From contig NZ_MTQO01000048.1 in NCBI RefSeq assembly GCF_001984155.1, positions 62,001 through 126,000 of the forward strand: a stretch of DNA of 64,000 nucleotides. Reading direction: 5' to 3'. The first letter of the stretch is position 1. Every line of letters begins with the position of its first letter. Of the stretch, positions 17,797 through 26,411 are shown piece after piece. The position numbers and the translations under genes were made by a program. The notes beneath the pieces were generated by a model that ran no database searches, was not told where the DNA came from, and saw only the letters and a program-made list of their open reading frames with translations. The stretch is from Actinosynnema sp. ALI-1.44 (GTDB taxonomy: Bacteria; Actinomycetota; Actinomycetes; Mycobacteriales; Pseudonocardiaceae).

Positions 17797-19470
17797 ATGG
17801 GCCGGCACGACATCGAACGACGCAACCGGCGCAAACTGACCTTGACGCTGGTCCTCGCGCTCGTGGGTGCCCTGATCGCGGGCGTCGCGTGGTTCGCCGT
17901 CGACCGGCTGCGTGAGACGTCGAGCGCGAAGTGCGCCGACCCGGCTGTGCTGAACGTGGTCGCGGCGCCCGACATCGCGCCCGTGGTGGACCAGGTGGCC
18001 AAAGGGCTGAACCCGAACGACGAGAACACGTGCTACCGCGTCGAGATGATCGTCAGCGACCCGGCGCACACAGCGGACCAGCTCTCCGCGCCGAACCCGG
18101 TGAACCCGCCGGCGGTGTGGATCCCGGACTCGTCGGTGTGGCTGCGCCGGGCGCGGGAGAAAGGCGCGGCGCAGGTCCCCGAGAGCGGTTCGTCGATCGC
18201 GAGCTCACCCGTGGTGATGGCGTTGGCCGAACCGGCCGCCAAGCAGCGCAACTGGCCGGAGAAGCAACTGAACTGGTCGGACGTGATCGGCGCGGGCGGC
18301 GCGAACCTGAACGTGGGCATGGTGGACCCGTCGGTCGACGCGGTGGGCGTCTCGGCGCTGATAGCCGTGCGTTCCGTGACGGCGTTGACCTCCGACCCCG
18401 CCGCGAACAACGTCGCGGTCCTGCGCAAGCTGTCCCCGAACGCGGCATCCGGCTCATCCGAACTGTTCGCCAAGACCGGCACGAACACGGCGGGGCCCCC
18501 GATCAACGCCTTCCCGACCTCAGAACGGGCCCTGCTGGACAACAACGCCAAGCGCAAGGACGAACAGCTGGTGGCGGTCTACGCGGACCCAGCGGCCCCG
18601 TCGCTGGACTACCCGTACGCGGTGCTGCCCGCACCCGACAACGTCGCCGTGGCGGCGGCGAAGTTCCGCACGACACTGCTGGGCCAGAACGTCCGCGATG
18701 TGCTGGCAGCGAACGGTTTGCGCCTCCCGGACGGGAGGGTGCCCGGCTACCCGCCGTCGGACAACAGGACGATCGTCCGCAAACTCAACCCGGTGGCGGC
18801 ACCCGGAACGGCCCAACTGGACCAGGTGCTGAACACGTGGGCGGGGATCAGCAAAGCATCGCGGATCCAAGCGGTGCTGGACGTGTCCGGCTCGATGAAC
18901 GGCGTGATCCCCGGCTCGGGGAAGACGAGGATGCAGGTGACGCTGGAAGCGTCCGAAGCTGGCATCAAACTGATGAACCCGAGGACCAAACTGGGCATCT
19001 GGGTCTTCTCGGCGGAGCTGGACGGCGACAAGGACTACCGCGAAGTCCTCCCGGTCCTCCCCCTGACGGAGTCGCTGCCCAACGGCGCACTGGACAAACT
19101 CCGCAGCATCAAGGCAACCCCGACCGGCCGCACAGGCCTGTACGACACAGCACTGGCGGCGTACACGTCAGCGAGGCAGAACTGGGAACCCGGGCGCCTG
19201 AACATCGTCCTCATCCTGACCGACGGAAAGAACGACGACGACGGACGCGGTGTCAGCCGCGACACCCTCCTCACCGAACTGGGCAAGATGCAGGACCCGA
19301 ACCGCCCCCTGCCGATCGTCTTCATCGGCATAGGCCCAGACGTGGACGTGGACGAACTGAACGCGATGTCCAAAGCAACCGGCGGCCAGACATTCAGCAC
19401 AGCGGACCCCACGAAGATCAACGAAATCTTCTTCTCGGCCCTGAGCCGCGTGATCTCCGGAAAACCCTAA
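17797..19470 (+). CDS. Membrane-anchored substrate-binding-like protein with C-terminal vWA domain
   Basis: 557 residues from the ATG at 17797 (MGRHDIERRNR); an in-frame TTG at 17755 with AGGAG before it is the alternative. One basic N-terminal membrane anchor at about 14-34, then a region resembling a periplasmic binding-protein fold (about 45-330), then a von Willebrand factor A domain whose MIDAS motif DVSGSMN starts at Asp362, with a later LILTDGKND strand. The domain would face outside the cell. Proteins of this layout occur in actinobacteria next to ABC-type genes, but here the neighbours give no hint. Function unknown; metal-dependent binding is likely. Confidence 0.8.
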   Translation: MGRHDIERRNRRKLTLTLVLALVGALIAGVAWFAVDRLRETSSAKCADPAVLNVVAAPDIAPVVDQVAKGLNPNDENTCYRVEMIVSDPAHTADQLSAPNPVNPPAVWIPDSSVWLRRAREKGAAQVPESGSSIASSPVVMALAEPAAKQRNWPEKQLNWSDVIGAGGANLNVGMVDPSVDAVGVSALIAVRSVTALTSDPAANNVAVLRKLSPNAASGSSELFAKTGTNTAGPPINAFPTSERALLDNNAKRKDEQLVAVYADPAAPSLDYPYAVLPAPDNVAVAAAKFRTTLLGQNVRDVLAANGLRLPDGRVPGYPPSDNRTIVRKLNPVAAPGTAQLDQVLNTWAGISKASRIQAVLDVSGSMNGVIPGSGKTRMQVTLEASEAGIKLMNPRTKLGIWVFSAELDGDKDYREVLPVLPLTESLPNGALDKLRSIKATPTGRTGLYDTALAAYTSARQNWEPGRLNIVLILTDGKNDDDGRGVSRDTLLTELGKMQDPNRPLPIVFIGIGPDVDVDELNAMSKATGGQTFSTADPTKINEIFFSALSRVISGKP

Positions 19471-19496
19471 CGCCCAAGCGCAGAGCATGCCGGACG

Positions 19497-20159
19497 AGCG
19501 CAGTGCAGGCGGCGTGCGCGCCAGCGCAGAGGTCCGCTTCGGGGGTGTCTCCTGCCCGTCGGCCTGGGCGAAGCCAACCACGGGCTGTCAGGAGGTCCGC
19601 CTGCGTTTCTCGCGAGCCCAGCGATAGCGGTACGGACCTCTTGACTGTCCGTGGTTCCCTGGGGCAGGTCGACGGGCAGGGGACGCCCGCGCCCTCCAAC
19701 CCCGGGGCATGAAAATTATGCGCGGGGAGCAAGGCCCCGCGATCCCTCCTGCCCGGAGGTCTGCTCCCGGCGAGGGACTCTTGTGTCTTTTCAGACCCGG
19801 GGATCTCATGTTTTCCGGGTCTGGTGGCCACGCCGCAGCCCATGCCACGCTCGGGATCACTCGGGGGTGAAAGACAGACCCTCGCCGGGTGGCAGACCTC
19901 TGGGCAGGAGGTCTTCGCGTCGTGTTGCTCCCGGCGCATGCTTTTCATGACCCGGGGTTTCAGGGCGCGGGTGTCTCCTGCCCGTCGACCTGCCCCAGGG
20001 AACCACGGACTATCAAGAGGATCGGTACCGCTATCGCTGGGCTGTTTTGTGCAGGCCGACCTCTTGACAGCCCGTGGTTGGCTTCGCCCAGGCCGACGGG
20101 CAGGAGACACCCCCGAAGCCCACCCCTGCGCTTGCGCGCACGCCGCCTGCACTGCGCTG
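19497..20159. repeat. E1: 0.66-kb imperfect palindrome built from a ~53-bp unit in alternating orientation
   Basis: The whole stretch is one inverted repeat centred at 19827/19828, where GTGGCCAC sits. Matches all along both arms fit the same axis, for example GGGGGTGTCT at 19541-19550 with its complement at 20105-20114, and CATGAAAA at 19708 with its complement at 19942. Each arm is itself a hairpin: a unit containing TCCTGCCCGTCG and CCACGG occurs at about 19541-19593 (+), 19637-19690 (-), 19971-20020 (+) and 20060-20112 (-). No gene with codon-like structure is visible, and the open frames here are by-products. The rest of the gap (19471-19496, 20160-20265) shows nothing recognisable. A related element lies at 52656-53060. 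Confidence 0.85.
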
Positions 20160-20265
20160 GTGCGCAGGGCCGAAAGCACCTCGTGAGCCGTGAACCCCAG
20201 CGCTGGTGAGCAAGCCGCCTGCCCTGCACTCGCCCATTCGCCGATCAGGGCCGGAGGCGCGTTCT

Positions 20266-20718
20266 TCAGTTTGCCTGGGGTGACTGCTGTTGTTTCCGTT
20301 TCCGGAATGCCAGGAAGGCTGCTGCTCCTGAGCCCACCGCCATCACGATTCCCAGGTACAGGCCCAGGCCGCTGGTTATCGTTGTCGGCAGCGTTATCCA
20401 GCGGAGCAGGATCATCACCAGTGCCAGTACCGCCAGGGTCAGCCAGAGGGATGCCAGCATCTGCATGGGTTTGCCGAATCGTTGCCACAGCAGCAGGACG
20501 CTCACCGCGAGCAGCAACACCGTGGGGAACCAGGCAAGGAAGTTTCCCTGCCACACCGGGATCCAGCTTTCCGATCCCTGTGCGCGTAGTTCCGCCGCCG
20601 TCGGCTCCGCCAGGCGGAACCACGGCAGGAAGCTCACTACCACCGCTGCTATCCCCGCTCCTACGCCGATCCATTCCTGCCAGGCGATTCGGTCGTGTTT
20701 CGCGGGGACGTCAGCCAC
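20266..20718 (-). CDS. Hypothetical four-helix membrane protein
   Basis: 150 residues from the GTG at 20718, which has GGAGG five bases before it. The long open frame upstream is not coding. About four hydrophobic segments are visible: GVGAGIAAVVVSFLPWF, FPTVLLLAVSVLLLW, SLWLTLAVLALVMILL and GLYLGIVMAVGSGAAAFLAF. An external loop contains PVWQGNFLAWF. The end is a basic RKRKQQQ tail. No family recognised. Transcribed towards repeat E1, which it precedes by about 100 bases. Confidence 0.65.
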   Translation of the reverse strand: MADVPAKHDRIAWQEWIGVGAGIAAVVVSFLPWFRLAEPTAAELRAQGSESWIPVWQGNFLAWFPTVLLLAVSVLLLWQRFGKPMQMLASLWLTLAVLALVMILLRWITLPTTITSGLGLYLGIVMAVGSGAAAFLAFRKRKQQQSPQAN

Positions 20719-20807
20719 TGCAGCCTCCACTTTTCCGGGTGGCGACAGTATGGCCCCGGTTCCCCGGGTTTCGCGAGCCGACAGTGGACCCCCAGGACCA
20801 CTGCGAC

Positions 20808-21398
20808 TCAGGTCCAGTTCGGGTTCCTGCCCACGTAGGCGACCAGTTTGTCCAGCTCGTTCGCGTTGTCCGGCACTTCGTGGACCACGTCGAAGGCTGC
20901 TGTTGGGCGTTGGGGTGGGAAGCGGCGCATCACCTTCAGTGTCGTCGCGGTCAGGTACTCGTCGGGTTGGTAGGGCACGCCTATCGTCTTCGCGACGTCC
21001 CACGCGTGCACCACTGTGTCCACCAGGTGCATCGACACCGCTGTCGAGCCTTTGACGACTCCGAAGACGTTGATGCGCATCGGGCGGTCGAGTACGTCGT
21101 CCGGTTCGAAGGCCGCGAGGTATCCCGCCGCCGCTGTTCGGTAGTCCGCCACCGGGTCCTGGCCCAGTCGGCCCGCGTTCCAGTCCACATCGGACCACTC
21201 TGTTCCCGCTGTCGTCGCCGCCGCGAAGGCCTGGTCCTCGCTCACCAGGTGCCGCAGCAGTCCGTGCAGCGTCCAGTCCGTGCAGGGAGTCGGCAGGCGC
21301 AGGTGTTCGGGGCGGACCTGGCTGATCACTTCGTCGGCCGCCTTCATCGCCTGGCGGTCGAGGTCCCTGTAATCCACTCCCCGACCATAGGAACACAC
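20808..21398 (-). CDS. TIGR03086-family DinB-like metal-binding protein
   Basis: 196 residues from the GTG at 21398, which has AAGG seven bases upstream; a GTG at 21377 is the alternative. The sequence has the helical mycothiol-dependent maleylpyruvate isomerase N-terminal fold: CTDWTLHGLLRHLVSED and a later HLVDTVVHAWDVA, which supply the metal-binding histidines. Members are thought to be mycothiol-dependent thiol transferases or related enzymes, but most are uncharacterised. Divergent from the MocR regulator across 64 bases. Confidence 0.8.
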   Translation of the reverse strand: MCSYGRGVDYRDLDRQAMKAADEVISQVRPEHLRLPTPCTDWTLHGLLRHLVSEDQAFAAATTAGTEWSDVDWNAGRLGQDPVADYRTAAAGYLAAFEPDDVLDRPMRINVFGVVKGSTAVSMHLVDTVVHAWDVAKTIGVPYQPDEYLTATTLKVMRRFPPQRPTAAFDVVHEVPDNANELDKLVAYVGRNPNWT

Positions 21399-21450
21399 AG
21401 CGGCACCTTGGAAGGTCCAAAATCATCAAGTTCGACTGGGCCAATCCCAG

Positions 21451-21456
21451 TAGTCT
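21451..21456 (+). promoter_or_regulatory. -10 hexamer of the mocR gene (leaderless)
   Basis: TAGTCT ends six bases before the GTG at 21463 and no ribosome-binding site is present. This spacing puts the transcription start at or next to the GTG, as in leaderless actinobacterial mRNAs. Confidence 0.4.
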
Positions 21457-21462
21457 CACCCC

Positions 21463-22890
21463 GTGGAGTTCCATGTCAGCCTGATCGGCCGCGCCGACAA
21501 GACCGGCCAGATCTACCAGCAGATCAAGGCCGCCATCATGGACAGCAGGCTGCGCCCGGACGACGCCCTTCCCCCGACGCGGGAACTCGCCGCCCGGCTC
21601 GCGGTGTCCCGCAACACCGTCAGCGCCGCCTACGACCGGCTCACCGCCGAGGGGTTCGTGGCCGCGCGGACGGGAGCGGGCACGTTCGTGCAGGCCACAG
21701 GCTTCTCACCGGCCACGAAGACCACCGGTGGCCCCGGCCCGCGTGCCAAGGCCGTGTGGGACGACGTGGTGACGCCGACCCCCAACCCGCTGCCGGTGCG
21801 CTACGACTTCCGGGCCGGGATACCCGACGTGAAGCTCTTCCCGTACGCCGCGTGGCGCCGTCTGCTGGCCAAGCAGTTCACCCCGGCCGCCATGGGGTCG
21901 CTCGCGCACGACGCCGCCGCCGCGCACCCGCGACTGACCGCCGCGCTCGCCCGGCACGTCGGCGTCGCGCGGGCGGTGCGGGCCACAGCGGACGATGTGC
22001 TCGTCACCAACGGCGCCCAGCAGGCGCTCGACCTTGTCTGCCGAGTGCTCGTGACGCCGGGAACCGTTGTAGCCGTTGAAGATCCCGGCTACAGCGGACC
22101 ACTGCTCCTGTTCCGGTCGCACGGCGCGCGGGTTGTCGGCGTTCCTGTCGACGACGATGGCATCGTCGTCGACGAGATCCCGCCCACCGCTCGAATCGTC
22201 TACGTGACACCGTCGCACCAGTTCCCGTTGGGTGTGCCGATGTCGCTGCCCCGTCGGGCCGCGTTGCTCGAATGGGCCGAGCGGACCGGGGCCGTCGTCG
22301 TCGAGGACGACTACGACAGCGAGTTCCGCTACGGCGGCCGTCCGATCGAGCCGTTGCAGAACCTCGACCGCGCCGGGCACGTGATCTACGTCGGCTCACT
22401 GTCCAAAGTGTTGCTGCCGAACCTGCGGCTCGGTTTCCTGATCGCGCCGAGCGGGCTGCGGGCCGCGCTGCGCGCCGCCAAGTACGTCACCGACTGGCAG
22501 TCCAACCGGCCGATCCAGGCCGCGCTCGCCGACTTCGTCGACGAAGGACTGTTGGCCAGGCACATCCGGCTCACTCGAAAGGAGTACAAAGCCAGGCATG
22601 ATCGAATACTGACGGTGTTGCGGCGTGACTTCGCCGGTGTGCTCGAGCCGCTGCCGGTCGCGGCCGGGCTGCACCTGTGCGCCTACTTGCCCGATTCGGC
22701 TGACGACATGGCGGTGTACCACCGGGCACGGGCGGTCGGCGTCGGCGTGTACGCCTTGTCCCCCTTCAGGATCCGGTCCACCGGGCGACCCGGCCTCGTG
22801 ATCGGCTACGGCGCCGTCGAACTGTCCGATATCGACGAAGGGCTACGCAGACTCAGCCGCTGCGTCGAGCCCGATACGATTCGCCGGTGA
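21463..22890 (+). CDS. MocR-type PLP-dependent GntR regulator (PdxR-like)
   Basis: 475 residues. An N-terminal GntR winged helix (YQQIKAAIMDSRLRPDDALPPTRELA, LAVSRNTVSAAYDRL) is followed by a fold-type I aminotransferase domain. The PLP Lys is Lys315 in VGSLSKVLLPNLRLGF; NGAQQALD and DPGYSG are also present. Members such as PdxR control pyridoxal phosphate synthesis or amino-acid metabolism. The neighbouring targets are uncertain; the divergent DinB-like gene and the overlapping lipoprotein gene are the closest candidates. Confidence 0.88.
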   Translation: MEFHVSLIGRADKTGQIYQQIKAAIMDSRLRPDDALPPTRELAARLAVSRNTVSAAYDRLTAEGFVAARTGAGTFVQATGFSPATKTTGGPGPRAKAVWDDVVTPTPNPLPVRYDFRAGIPDVKLFPYAAWRRLLAKQFTPAAMGSLAHDAAAAHPRLTAALARHVGVARAVRATADDVLVTNGAQQALDLVCRVLVTPGTVVAVEDPGYSGPLLLFRSHGARVVGVPVDDDGIVVDEIPPTARIVYVTPSHQFPLGVPMSLPRRAALLEWAERTGAVVVEDDYDSEFRYGGRPIEPLQNLDRAGHVIYVGSLSKVLLPNLRLGFLIAPSGLRAALRAAKYVTDWQSNRPIQAALADFVDEGLLARHIRLTRKEYKARHDRILTVLRRDFAGVLEPLPVAAGLHLCAYLPDSADDMAVYHRARAVGVGVYALSPFRIRSTGRPGLVIGYGAVELSDIDEGLRRLSRCVEPDTIRR

Positions 22891-23507
22891 TCCGACGCCC
22901 CGTGTTGATCGGCCCGCTGTTGATCAGCGCCACGCTGCTTCTGGCCGCCTGTTCCGGAACGCCCGCGCCCGCCCCGCAGCCGTCGGCCGCGGCCGAACAG
23001 CCCCCTGCCGAGCAGGTGAAAGCAGAACCGTTGACGCCGCAACGGCTGCAGACCCTGTGGTGGAGCTGGGCCAGTTCGGCCGCGCCAGGCCAGAGCCCCG
23101 TCGAGGACGCCACCGGCCAGTACTGCGGGGACAGTCAGCCGTTCGGCGTCTGGCTGGTCGCGGGCACGGCCAGCGGCACGGCCGACCGGCACTGCCAGGT
23201 CCCCGCCGCGCTGCCGCTCGCCGGTCCGGCCGCGGCCCAGGTGACCAAGGACCAGAACGACTGCGCCGCGTTCCTCGCCGCCGCGAAGGGCGAGGTGCTG
23301 CTGGACGGCAAGCCGGTCCAGCTGGAGAAGATGGAGCCGACCAAGATCACGTACGAGACCGAGCAGGGCAGCAAGGAAGGCTTCAGCTGCGGCCTCTGGT
23401 TCCGCGCCAACCCGCTCAGCCCCGGCCAGCACACGCTGACCCTGCGCGGCAGCAGCGGGAGCTTCGCCAACGAGGTCAACTACGACCTGGCCGTGGTCAA
23501 GCTGTAA
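22887..23507 (+). CDS. Hypothetical lipoprotein
   Basis: 206 residues. The GTG start overlaps the MocR stop as GTGA, so it is translationally coupled. A lipoprotein signal peptide (basic MIRR, hydrophobic core, LAAC with Cys22) is followed by a Pro/Ala-rich linker and a compact domain with four cysteines (QYCGDSQ, DRHCQV, NDCAAF, FSCGLW), likely two disulfides. No family recognised. Coupling to a regulator gene is unusual for a lipoprotein. Confidence 0.75.
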   Translation: MIRRPVLIGPLLISATLLLAACSGTPAPAPQPSAAAEQPPAEQVKAEPLTPQRLQTLWWSWASSAAPGQSPVEDATGQYCGDSQPFGVWLVAGTASGTADRHCQVPAALPLAGPAAAQVTKDQNDCAAFLAAAKGEVLLDGKPVQLEKMEPTKITYETEQGSKEGFSCGLWFRANPLSPGQHTLTLRGSSGSFANEVNYDLAVVKL

Positions 23508-23518
23508 CACCCGACCTT

Positions 23519-23554
23519 GCTTGCGGTGCAACGAGTTCTCGTCGCACCGCAAGC
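23519..23554. terminator. Bidirectional terminator hairpin between convergent genes
   Basis: GCTTGCGGTGC pairs perfectly with GCACCGCAAGC, and inside it ACGAG pairs with CTCGT around a TT loop. It lies between the lipoprotein gene and the convergent PhzF gene, so it can end transcripts from both sides. Confidence 0.8.
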
Positions 23555-23573
23555 CGGTCCACTCAGGACACGA

Positions 23574-24413
23574 TCAGAGCTCGAGTGTTCCGCGCGCCAC
23601 GATCACCGCGGAGCCCGCCACCTCGACCTTGTCGATGCGCTCGCCTTCACCCTCCACTCGGGCGATCAGCGTCGAAGGGCGCATGATTTCCTCGCCCTGG
23701 CTGATTTCGACGTCCTCGCCGAACGGGATCCGGCCGTAGCGGGCCAGGTGCACCGCGAGCGGGCCCGCGGCCGACCCCGTCGCCGGGTCCTCGTTCACCC
23801 CGAGCGACGGGCCGAACATCCTGGTCTTCCAGCGCAGTCCCGATCCGGCGAAGCAGCTCACGCCGATCTCGGGCAGCTGGGACAGCACCGACATGTCGGG
23901 ACGCAGCGCCGCGACGGCGTCCATCGTGTCGAGCATGACGTACAGGTGCCTCGGCCCGTTCGTGTAGACGTCCACCGGCAGCACGGAGTACCGCACGCCC
24001 AGCGCCGCGAGCAGTTCGCCCGCGTCCGCGAACTCCTGCCACGTCGGGACCGGCTGGGTCATCCGGCCCGAGGTGATCCGCCCGGTCCCGTCGCGGGTCA
24101 GCGCGACCGGCACGATGCCCTTGCCGGTCTCCAGGCTGAGCACGTCACCCGGCAGCGTCTGGCCGAGTACGTACGCGGTGCCCAGGATCGGGTGCCCGGC
24201 GAAGGGCAGTTCGATCGCGGGCGTGAAGATCCGGACCTTGGCGTCGCCGCCGTCGGTCGGCGGGAGCACGAACACCGTCTCGGAGAGGTTGGTCTCCCGC
24301 GCGATCGCCTGCATGTGCTCGGCGGGTACGTCCTGGCCCGCGGTGAACACCGCGACCGGGTTGCCCTTCAGCGGCCGATCGGTGAAGACGTCGGCCACGA
24401 CATACGGATGCAT
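23574..24413 (-). CDS. PhzF-family isomerase/epimerase-like protein
   Basis: 279 residues, normal PhzF length. The catalytic Glu45 is in NLSETVF, and the two half-barrels show ELPFAGHPILGTAYVL and EDPATGSAAGPLAVHL. PhzF isomerises dihydro-hydroxyanthranilate in phenazine synthesis, but most family members have other unknown substrates. It begins 9 bases after the isochorismate synthase gene on the same strand, so the two are probably one transcript. No other phenazine genes are present in this window. Confidence 0.87.
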   Translation of the reverse strand: MHPYVVADVFTDRPLKGNPVAVFTAGQDVPAEHMQAIARETNLSETVFVLPPTDGGDAKVRIFTPAIELPFAGHPILGTAYVLGQTLPGDVLSLETGKGIVPVALTRDGTGRITSGRMTQPVPTWQEFADAGELLAALGVRYSVLPVDVYTNGPRHLYVMLDTMDAVAALRPDMSVLSQLPEIGVSCFAGSGLRWKTRMFGPSLGVNEDPATGSAAGPLAVHLARYGRIPFGEDVEISQGEEIMRPSTLIARVEGEGERIDKVEVAGSAVIVARGTLEL

Positions 24414-24422
24414 GGCCCCAAG

Positions 24423-25538
24423 TTACAGCTTGAGATCAAGTCCCATGCCGCGCAACAAGGTCTGGAACTTCGCGGACGTCTCGGCGAGCTCGAGGCCCGG
24501 TACCGACCCGGCCACGATCCCCGCACCCGCGTACAGCCGCAGCGACTGGTCGGTGACGTCCGCCGACCTGATCGCCACCGCCCATTCGCCGTCCCCGTCG
24601 GCGTCGACCCACCCGACCGCCCCGGTGTAGAAGCCGCGGTCGAACGACTCGATCTGGGCGATCGCGGCACGGGCCGCGCTCGTCGGCGACCCGCACACCG
24701 CCGGGGTCGGGTGCAGGGCCGCTGCCAGCGTCAACGCCGTCACGTCCCGGTCGGCCAGCTGGCCGGTGATCTTCGTGGCGAGGTGCCACATGCTCGGGGT
24801 GCTCAGCAGGGACGGCGTGCGCGGCACGTCCATCCGGCGGCAGAACGGGCGCAGGGCCTCGACCTCGGCCTCCACCACCCAGCGGTGCTCGTCGTGGTCC
24901 TTGCGGGACGCCAGCAGCCGCTGCGCGTTGGCGCGGTCCTCGACCGGGTCCTTGCCGCGCGGCTGCGAACCCGCGAGCGGCCGGGACACGAATTCCGTTC
25001 CGGTTCGCCGGACGAGCAGCTCGGGGCTCGCGCTGACGAGCGTCACTCCGGGAGTGGGTAGCGGGGCCGCGAAGGTGTAACCGTGTGTGTTCATCGCGGC
25101 GAGGCTGGCCAGCATCCGCCGCATGTCGACGGGCTGGTCGAGATCGATCCGGAGCGTTCGGGCCAGAACGACCTTGCCGAGCGGGCCGTCCTCGAGCAGG
25201 GTCAGCGCCTTGGCGACCTGGCGCTCGTACTCCTGCGGCAGTGGCTCGGGCGACACCTGGTGCCCGCCGGGCAGCAACGCCGCCTGCTGTTCGCCCGGAC
25301 GGCTCGGGCCCGACCAGGACACCGAGGTGGGCAGCAGGACGTGTGCTTCACCGGTGTCGTCGTAGGGCAATGCGCCGACAGCAATCCCGCCATATTCCGC
25401 CAGCGCTTCGCTGACCTGCACGGACAGTGCGTCCGAGTCCTTCTCGGAGAGCACGTGCCTCGGCTCGTCGGCCAGCAGGGTGCGTTCGGGCGTGGCGAAG
25501 AAGAAGGCTCCTGGCCGGTACCGGTCGGTTAGCTCCAC
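24423..25538 (-). CDS. Isochorismate synthase (MenF/EntC/DhbC family)
   Basis: 371 residues from the GTG at 25538, which has AGAGG seven bases upstream; a GTG at 25544 is too close to that site. The chorismate-binding C-terminal half shows GKVVLARTL, SPELLVRRTG, SRPLAGSQPRG, LHPTPAVCGSP and AGAGIVAGS. It converts chorismate to isochorismate for menaquinone or for an aryl siderophore. It lacks a clear siderophore or men cluster next to it, so the pathway is not settled. The partner gene is PhzF-like. Confidence 0.88.
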   Translation of the reverse strand: MELTDRYRPGAFFFATPERTLLADEPRHVLSEKDSDALSVQVSEALAEYGGIAVGALPYDDTGEAHVLLPTSVSWSGPSRPGEQQAALLPGGHQVSPEPLPQEYERQVAKALTLLEDGPLGKVVLARTLRIDLDQPVDMRRMLASLAAMNTHGYTFAAPLPTPGVTLVSASPELLVRRTGTEFVSRPLAGSQPRGKDPVEDRANAQRLLASRKDHDEHRWVVEAEVEALRPFCRRMDVPRTPSLLSTPSMWHLATKITGQLADRDVTALTLAAALHPTPAVCGSPTSAARAAIAQIESFDRGFYTGAVGWVDADGDGEWAVAIRSADVTDQSLRLYAGAGIVAGSVPGLELAETSAKFQTLLRGMGLDLKL

Positions 25539-25602
25539 GTCCACACCTCTCGTCGTGCCCGCCTGTGTCCATCGTGCCCCGCTGACCGCCCCTGAAACTG
25601 CT

Positions 25603-25635
25603 GAAGGTGGCCCTCGTCATGCGAGAGCCACCTTC
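25603..25635 (-). terminator. Terminator of the integration host factor gene
   Basis: GAAGGTGGC pairs with GCCACCTTC, with a further CTCG/CGAG pairing inside, between the ihf stop (25676) and the isochorismate synthase start. Placed to end the leftward ihf transcript. Confidence 0.7.
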
Positions 25636-25675
25636 GGCACGATTCGTCAGCCCCAGGTCAACGGGGTGACCGGTC

Positions 25676-25987
25676 TTACTTCAACGCGTCGATGAGAGCG
25701 CTGCGCTGACGGTCGCCGAGCCCGGCTGCCCGGCGGGTCTCGTCGATGCCCGCCTTCTCGAGGATGTTGTTGACCTTCACCTGACCGAGGCCTGGCACGG
25801 CCATCAGCAGCTGCTTGACCTTGGTCTTTCCGATGGTCTTGTCTTCTTTGGCCTTGGCGAGCACCTTGTCGATGGTGGTCGTGCCGGCCTTGATCGAAGC
25901 AAGCAGCTCGGAGCGCGCCTTGCGAGCCTCGGCTGCCTTGGCCAACGCCTCAGCGCGCTGCTCGGGAGTCAACGTAGGCAGAGCCAA
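25676..25987 (-). CDS. mihF: Integration host factor, actinobacterial type (mIHF/sIHF)
   Basis: 103 residues. The start MALPxLTPEQRAxAL and the helix-two-turn-helix segment (VKQLLMAVPGLGQVKVNNILEKAGI) with the C-terminal RRAAGLGDRQ are hallmarks of the actinobacterial nucleoid protein mIHF, unrelated in sequence to E. coli IHF. It binds and bends DNA without sequence specificity and is essential in mycobacteria. TTG start at 25987 with AAGGA 8 bases before it. Stand-alone gene with a terminator behind it and a 424-base divergent gap before it. Confidence 0.92.
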   Translation of the reverse strand: MALPTLTPEQRAEALAKAAEARKARSELLASIKAGTTTIDKVLAKAKEDKTIGKTKVKQLLMAVPGLGQVKVNNILEKAGIDETRRAAGLGDRQRSALIDALK

Positions 25988-26411
25988 CGTGCTGTTCCTT
26001 CCTATGTCGAGAGTCTGGTGTCGCCGGCGCGATTTCCACCGCCCTTTTTCCGGGCCCGATCACGCCTCGCGACGCGACCAGTAAACGACACCCACCTGCG
26101 GAACATACCCCCGACACGCGGGACTTTCCGCTGAACAACCCCACCCCGACCAGGCACAACCCACAGTAATTCACCCTCAAGGGCGGTTTTCCGGCTCTCG
26201 CGACGGCCGCTATGCGGGTCGCACACGCGGTGGTTTCGGCCCAAATTTTTTGGCCTCTTCCTGGGGATGTTCGGAATTTTTGTCGGCTAGCTCACGCCAC
26301 GGGGAGGCGCAACCCGTGACCGTGACCGGAGCCTCACCACTCCGAGGTAAGGACCATCTACTGTGCAGTGAGGCGCACGATGCGGTGACGCAGGACACAG
26401 CGGGAGATCCC
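25988..26411. other. 424-bp divergent intergenic region between mihF and an acyl-CoA synthetase
   Basis: It must hold both promoters. Locally AT-rich around 26237-26255, where GGCCCAAA and TTTTGGCC form an imperfect palindrome that could be an operator. CACGGG pairs with CCCGTG near 26298-26318. No riboswitch family, small RNA gene or convincing ORF was recognised. Confidence 0.4.

Noticed and set aside
19418-20674. A 418-residue minus-strand frame across E1, with shorter frames
   Set aside because: The frame exists because the repeats are GC-rich and carry no stops; its protein has no domain and repeats with the DNA units. The only real coding part in the area is the membrane protein at 20266-20718.
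25988-26411. Possible riboswitch or small RNA in the long mihF/fadD gap
   Set aside because: The CACGGG/CCCGTG pairing is short and no known riboswitch core (c-di-AMP, TPP, B12) could be matched.
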